From an uncultured Anaerosacchariphilus sp. (GTDB lineage Bacteria > Bacillota > Clostridia > Lachnospirales > Lachnospiraceae): a DNA stretch of 8,334 nucleotides. The notes under the pieces were generated by a model. That model was not told the origin of the DNA and did no database searches. It was given only the letters and a program-made list of their open reading frames with translations. Location of the stretch: assembly GCA_934373375.1 (NCBI GenBank), contig CAKROP010000074.1:1-8334 (forward strand). The letters run 5' to 3'. A program made the position numbers and the translations under genes. Positions 5,087 through 8,334 of the stretch are shown here, in pieces. The first letter of the stretch is position 1. Each line of letters begins with the position of its first letter.

Positions 5087-6553
5087 TTATTGCTTCCGAA
5101 GCCCCTTGGGGTAATGATTTTTCAGAATGCCGCCTGCCTGCTTCCCCCAGCCAAGGGAGAAGCCGTCGGTCTGTACCAGTGTCCATCCCCTGCCGTCAGA
5201 TCCCTCCAGGCTCTCACCGGACAGCCAGGCCCGGATTTCCCGGGAATCTGACCCGTAGGAGACGCTGCGCTTTACGTCCTCCGCTTTCAATGCCAGAGCC
5301 AGGGCGTGGGCCGGTTCAAAACGGTTCTTTTTTACCGTACCCAGATGAAGACCGGGGCGCAGGACCTTAAGACCCTCCAGGTTCAGCTCACAGGGCAGCA
5401 GGTACAGCTGTTCTCCAAAGAGCATGGGGATACCCTCGGGACCGTGAACCAGCGTATCTGCAGCAAATTCCCTGTAGAGCTTCCAGGCCTCCGCTTCCGC
5501 GGACACGCCGCCGGATTTGCCGGAGCTTTTTCCGTTCTTTCGATTTTTCCGTTCCGTTTTTTCGATTCGAAGGGCGCTTAACTCTTCTCCCTGGTTTCCG
5601 CCTGCCTTCTCAAGCACCGCCGCGTAATGCCCTTCCCCGTTCAGCTTATGGGGCCACAGCCGGAAGGTGTCCTTCACAGACTCCAGAACTGCTTTCAGCC
5701 GCTCTGCACTGACACCTTCCTTCTCCTCATCCGTCAGCTTCACCCACTCCGGTCTGCCCGGGGCAAAGCCTTCATAAGCCTCGGTCTTTTTCACCGAGAA
5801 CTCCGGATGCTTCAGAAGAAAGCGCGCCATACTCTCCTCGTCCTCCTCCGGTGCGAAGGTGCAGGTAGAATAGACTAACACCCCGCCGGGCCGCAGCATC
5901 TTCGCGGCCTCTTCAAGAATGTCCTGCTGCCGTTTTGCGCAGAGATCCACATTATCCTGACTCCACTGGCTGACAGCCTGCTCCTCTTTTCGGAACATCC
6001 CCTCGCCGGAGCAGGGCGCGTCCACCACAATCCGGTCAAAGAACGCCGGAAAATGAGGTGCCAGACGCTCCGGTGCTTCATTTGTCACCACTGCGTTCAA
6101 TATTCCCATCCGTTCGATATTGGAAGCGAGAATCTTCGCCCGGGCCGGATGAATCTCATTGGATATCAGAAGTCCCTTTCCTTCCATAGCCGCCGCCAAC
6201 TGGGTGCTTTTTCCGCCGGGAGCCGCGCAGAGATCCAGCACCCGATCTCCGGGCTGTACGCCTGCCAGCTCCGCCACGGACATGGCGCTGGGCTCCTGGA
6301 TATAGTAGACGCCTGCCTCATGCCAGGGATGCTTGCCGGGCCGATCCTCCGTTCCATAATAAAAGCTGTTCTTCGCCCAGGGTACAGGTTCCAGCGTAAA
6401 GGGGCTGATCCGCGCAAACTCTTCTGCGGAAATCCTCGCCGGATTCACCCGGAGGGCCTGATGCCGATCCTTTTCATAGCCTGCCAGGAAGTCCTCATAT
6501 TCTGCTCCCAGAAGACCTTTCATTTTTTCTTCAAATAATTCCGGTAACTGCAT
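5087..6553 (-). CDS. rsmF: RsmF/RsmB-type 16S rRNA cytosine-C5 methyltransferase (NOL1/NOP2/Sun family)
   Basis: This SAM-dependent methyltransferase is predicted to make 5-methylcytosine in 16S rRNA. The N-terminal RNA-binding segment (1-75) includes ALRVNPAR (33-40). The Rossmann core carries motif I DLCAAPGGKSTQ (107-118), motif IV DAPCSGEG (178-185, Cys181) and motif VI STCTFAPEEDEE (229-240) with the nucleophile Cys231. A Lys/Gly/Ser-rich linker (about 318-350) leads to a C-terminal PUA-like domain (about 355-488) containing LYLLPCEL and GLHLGTVKKNRFEPAHALAL, as in the RsmF subgroup. The 488-residue length is typical. ATG at 6553 has GAGGA about 9 nt upstream. No clear promoter or intrinsic terminator was identified for it. 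The integrative element begins directly upstream. E. coli RsmF targets C1407; the target base here is inferred from that family only. Confidence 0.9.
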   Translation of the reverse strand: MQLPELFEEKMKGLLGAEYEDFLAGYEKDRHQALRVNPARISAEEFARISPFTLEPVPWAKNSFYYGTEDRPGKHPWHEAGVYYIQEPSAMSVAELAGVQPGDRVLDLCAAPGGKSTQLAAAMEGKGLLISNEIHPARAKILASNIERMGILNAVVTNEAPERLAPHFPAFFDRIVVDAPCSGEGMFRKEEQAVSQWSQDNVDLCAKRQQDILEEAAKMLRPGGVLVYSTCTFAPEEDEESMARFLLKHPEFSVKKTEAYEGFAPGRPEWVKLTDEEKEGVSAERLKAVLESVKDTFRLWPHKLNGEGHYAAVLEKAGGNQGEELSALRIEKTERKNRKNGKSSGKSGGVSAEAEAWKLYREFAADTLVHGPEGIPMLFGEQLYLLPCELNLEGLKVLRPGLHLGTVKKNRFEPAHALALALKAEDVKRSVSYGSDSREIRAWLSGESLEGSDGRGWTLVQTDGFSLGWGKQAGGILKNHYPKGLRKQ

Positions 6554-6592
6554 CCCTATTTTTCCTCACAAACCTGGAAGATATAGAACTTC

Positions 6593-6604
6593 AAGTAAAC
6601 ACTT
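6593..6604. repeat. AAGT-AAAC-ACTT palindrome near the element end
   Basis: A 4-bp dyad with a 4-bp centre lies between the rsmF start and the int stop. Its AGTAAAC is repeated in inverted form as GTTTACT at 6646-6652. Such small dyads can be core or arm sites for tyrosine recombinases, but the partner site needed for confirmation is outside the window. Confidence 0.3.
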
Positions 6605-6651
6605 AAAATTCCTTGATTTTCCAAAGCTCTTTCCTTGTTAAATACGTTTAC

Positions 6652-6669
6652 TACACCACATTTACACCA
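6652..6669 (-). repeat. Two TGGTGTA direct repeats at the end of int (possible integrase arm sites)
   Basis: On the minus strand TGGTGTA occurs at 6663-6669 and again at 6652-6658, 11 bp apart. The first overlaps the int stop codon. Tn916-type integrases have an N-terminal domain that binds short direct repeats near the element ends, and these copies lie where such arm sites would be expected. No footprint can be inferred from sequence alone. Confidence 0.4.
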
Positions 6670-7804
6670 TTTCTGCAATAATAGACATTTCATCTTTCAA
6701 CGTAGAATCCAATACGTGACAATACAAATCCATTGTCATTTGCAGGGAGTTGTGTCCTAATAGCTTTTGCAAGGTTTTGGGACGCATCCCTTTTGTGATG
6801 CAGTTCGTTGCAAATGTGTGTCTTAGACAATGTGGTGTAAATACTTCAAATGTTTGTGCGGGATTTCCTGTGTTTATGCGATTGACCAGATAGCGTATAG
6901 CAGTTCTTATATTGCTTTCATGCAGAGGATGATTGGTTTTGCTTGTAAACACCAGATTTTCAAATCCCGATTGAGCTTTAAATCTGCTGTTTACTTTGTC
7001 TCGCCATGCCTTTTGCTCTTGCAGTATTTCCATGACCTGTTTAGACATGGGAATGTTCCGCTTGCCCGCCTTACTTTTCGGTGGATGAAACTCATAGATT
7101 GCAGTTCCATTGTTGGGAAGATAACATAGCGTTTTTTCTACATGGATGAAACCAGTCTCAAAATCAACACATTCCCATGTAAGACCAAGAATTTCTCCCA
7201 TTCGCATACCAGTATTTAACGCAAGAACAAAAAAGGGATAAAGCTGACTGTTTCTCGTTGATTGATAAAGTATCTGAATTTCATCCGGTGTTAATACACG
7301 TTTTTCAGGCTGTTCCGTACCGTCTATTTTGGTATTGACCGATACAGCAACATTTTTATTTATCAAATCTGATTCAAAAGCCCTGTTAAGTATATCAACA
7401 AGGAGCGCTTTACAATCTCGTCTGGATTTATCACTTTTTAAATTATTGAAAGCGTTTTGAATAATGACCAGATTCAGATTTGTCAGTTTACGCCATCCCA
7501 GTTCCTCACGAAGCCGATTATACTGGACGGAGTAGGTGCGTCTGGTTGTATCTCTGCAATGCTTTTTACAGGTGGTCATCCATACGTTATACCATTCGTC
7601 CAAGGTCATATTACTGGTAACTACATTTATCTGCTTCTCGTCCTCATATTGTGCGTCCCGCAGCTTTTTTGTTATATCGTTGTATGTTTTTGCATAAATC
7701 GTCTGTCTTTTGCCAAAACGATTGATAAAGCGTGCCTGATAAAGCCCGTCTTTACGTTGGGAAATGCCTTTCCCTAATTCTTTCCCTTTTAATGATTTAC
7801 CCAT
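6662..7804 (-). CDS. int: Tyrosine site-specific integrase (Tn916/ICE type)
   Basis: This tyrosine recombinase would integrate and, with the excisionase, excise the element. The 380 residues show three domains. An N-terminal arm-binding domain (about 10-58), rich in Lys and aromatic residues, starts GISQRKDGLYQARF. A core-binding SAM-like domain follows (about 65-155). The catalytic domain (about 170-370) carries all expected residues: R201 in TGMRMGEILGLTW, K243 as probable lysine in PPKSKAGKRNIPM, H325 and R328 in HCLRH, H351 in LLGHNS, and nucleophile Y361 in MDLYCHV. ATG at 7804 has AAAGGAG with 6-nt spacing. It has its own promoter at 7858-7887 and a dyad upstream. Composition is clearly more AT-rich than rsmF, supporting horizontal origin. 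Intact by all visible criteria. Confidence 0.95.
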   Translation of the reverse strand: MGKSLKGKELGKGISQRKDGLYQARFINRFGKRQTIYAKTYNDITKKLRDAQYEDEKQINVVTSNMTLDEWYNVWMTTCKKHCRDTTRRTYSVQYNRLREELGWRKLTNLNLVIIQNAFNNLKSDKSRRDCKALLVDILNRAFESDLINKNVAVSVNTKIDGTEQPEKRVLTPDEIQILYQSTRNSQLYPFFVLALNTGMRMGEILGLTWECVDFETGFIHVEKTLCYLPNNGTAIYEFHPPKSKAGKRNIPMSKQVMEILQEQKAWRDKVNSRFKAQSGFENLVFTSKTNHPLHESNIRTAIRYLVNRINTGNPAQTFEVFTPHCLRHTFATNCITKGMRPKTLQKLLGHNSLQMTMDLYCHVLDSTLKDEMSIIAEMV

Positions 7805-7834
7805 TCTGTACTCCTTTTCTATGGTAAATCAAAA

Positions 7835-7877
7835 GGGTATTGCTAAGATGTACGCATAGTATATCACAGCAATACCC
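7835..7877 (-). promoter_or_regulatory. Perfect 10-bp inverted repeat between xis and int
   Basis: GGGTATTGCT (7835-7844) and AGCAATACCC (7868-7877) are perfect inverted copies separated by 23 bp. In the minus-strand transcript the hairpin is followed by TTTT, so it could act as a weak terminator or attenuator of read-through from xis. The right arm lies inside the spacer of the int promoter and the left arm just past its start, so it could equally be a repressor operator. Confidence 0.7.
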
Positions 7878-7887
7878 ATGTTTTCAA
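7858..7887 (-). promoter_or_regulatory. Extended -10 promoter of int
   Basis: On the minus strand TTGAAA (7882-7887, 5/6) and TATACT (7858-7863, 5/6) are 18 bp apart, with TGA directly before the -10 box. The start would be near 7851, inside the loop of the flanking inverted repeat. Transcripts from this promoter therefore lack the first arm and cannot form the hairpin. Confidence 0.65.
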
Positions 7888-7888
7888 T

Positions 7889-8059
7889 CTATACAGCCAT
7901 TTTGTCAAGCCATTTATCCAGCTTGTTTTTATCAGCATACCATCGGTTTCCAATCTGTACACCGAATCCGTTTTTACCTCTGACAAGTTCCCTTGCTTTC
8001 GTTTCTCCAATTCCCAGATAGGAGCATAATTCTTTCAGGTTCAATAGCTTCTTCTCCAT
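7889..8059 (-). CDS. xis: Small excisionase (Tn916 Xis-like, winged-helix DNA binding)
   Basis: This 56-residue basic protein begins MEKKLLNLKELCSYLGIG. A helix-turn-helix (about 8-28, LKELCSYLGIGETKARELVRG) is followed by a wing-like beta pair and a final helix (GNRWYADKNKLDKWLDKM). This matches excisionases of Tn916-like elements, which bend DNA at the ends and bias Int towards excision. ATG at 8059 is preceded by AAGGA with about 8-nt spacing, located in the last codons of the upstream ORF. Only 3 nt separate that ORF's stop from this ATG, so translation is probably coupled. It lies directly upstream of int on the same strand. Confidence 0.88.
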   Translation of the reverse strand: MEKKLLNLKELCSYLGIGETKARELVRGKNGFGVQIGNRWYADKNKLDKWLDKMAV

Positions 8060-8062
8060 AGG

Positions 8063-8334
8063 CTATTCCTTGAACGGTATAGAACACTGTTCAGCCTTTG
8101 TCAGTGAGTGGAAGTTGTTATTTCTTTCGAGATATTCCTTTACCGAAGAGTAGGTTATAACGTGTTCTGCATCCTGATAGAAAATAACCTGATGTATCCG
8201 TCGCAGGAACGCTTCCCATGTTGCCGGGCTTTCTGCCTGTACATTTACATATTGTTGTTCCAGAAGAATATTAGCAATAATATAGACTTCCAGATAGCAG
8301 GCTGTATTGTTATTATACCGGGCAGACAGTTCAC
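8063..8334 (-). CDS. Unrecognised element-encoded protein, C-terminal part
   Basis: An open frame of 89 codons runs from the right edge to a TAG at 8063-8065. No ATG, GTG or TTG occurs in frame, so the start is beyond the window. Visible sequence runs ELSARYNNNTACYLEVYIIA to the end KAEQCSIPFKE. It appears soluble and mostly helical, with a hydrophobic stretch YLEVYIIANILL, and no catalytic or metal-binding motif. I do not recognise the family. It ends 3 nt before xis, so it probably shares an operon with xis, and may be an accessory or regulatory gene of the integrative element. Confidence 0.75.
   Translation of the reverse strand, partial: ELSARYNNNTACYLEVYIIANILLEQQYVNVQAESPATWEAFLRRIHQVIFYQDAEHVITYSSVKEYLERNNNFHSLTKAEQCSIPFKE

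Larger units (their letters stand above)
6605..8334 (-). mobile_element. Recombination end of an integrative (Tn916-like) element
   Basis: The int-xis-ORF set sits next to a housekeeping methyltransferase gene. The whole stretch is visibly richer in A+T than the sdaA, xpt and rsmF region. The left boundary lies somewhere in the 108-bp int-rsmF gap (6554-6661); I cannot fix the exact attachment core. The other end, and any cargo or conjugation genes, lie beyond the right edge. It could be an integrative conjugative element, a mobilizable element or a prophage-like island; the small Xis next to Int favours the first. Confidence 0.75.

Noticed and set aside
6053..6538. A 161-codon plus-strand frame inside rsmF
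   Set aside because: It is antisense to the conserved methyltransferase core and has no ribosome binding site or family match.
6833..6839. A third TGGTGTA copy, on the plus strand within int
   Set aside because: It encodes the conserved TPH of the catalytic TPHCLRH motif in the opposite orientation, so its match to the terminal repeats is most simply coincidence.
1..8334. CRISPR array, toxin-antitoxin pair or defence system
   Set aside because: No regularly spaced repeats and no genes with such signatures were seen; the small ORFs are explained as DUF1540, Xis or antisense shadows.

Overview
The window looks like chromosome from a Gram-positive anaerobe of the class Clostridia, most likely Lachnospiraceae-like. 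The grounds are the two-chain iron-sulfur serine dehydratase, a DUF1540 mini-protein, strong AGGAGG-type ribosome binding sites, and a divergent sirtuin of a type I associate with that family. This is inferred from gene content; no species can be named. Nearly every gene is on the minus strand. The exceptions are the DUF1540 gene and a probable small RNA upstream of it.

Layout from left to right. A tRNA-Thr(CGT) gene (minus) has its own near-consensus promoter. The sdaAB-sdaAA operon for L-serine dehydratase (minus) follows, driven by an extended -10 promoter near 1812-1840. From about 1860 to 2280 there is a divergent regulatory and RNA region with a tandem 9-bp repeat, a structured RNA candidate ending at an intrinsic terminator near 2157 (possibly 6S-like), and then the leader of a 56-residue DUF1540 gene (plus). 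Two terminators face each other at 2468-2504 and 2581-2611. Next comes a minus-strand operon, read as sirtuin-like gene, xpt, then a YitT-family membrane protein gene, with a promoter at 5005-5033 and its end at the 2581-2611 terminator. Upstream of it is an RsmF-type rRNA cytosine methyltransferase gene.

From about 6600 to the right edge the base composition becomes visibly more AT-rich and the genes are those of an integrative element: tyrosine integrase, a small excisionase and the end of an unrecognised ORF. This is the recombination end of a Tn916-like integrative element or related genomic island, lying just upstream of rsmF. Most of the element lies outside the window. The 85-bp xis-int gap holds a perfect 10-bp inverted repeat interleaved with a good promoter, which suggests int is controlled separately from xis.

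Functionally, the core part combines serine catabolism (serine to pyruvate plus ammonia), purine salvage (xanthine to XMP), an NAD-dependent-enzyme relative with altered active-site motifs, a membrane protein of unknown function and ribosome modification. The least explained parts are the structured RNA at about 1930-2157, the degenerate sirtuin, and the xis-int control region.
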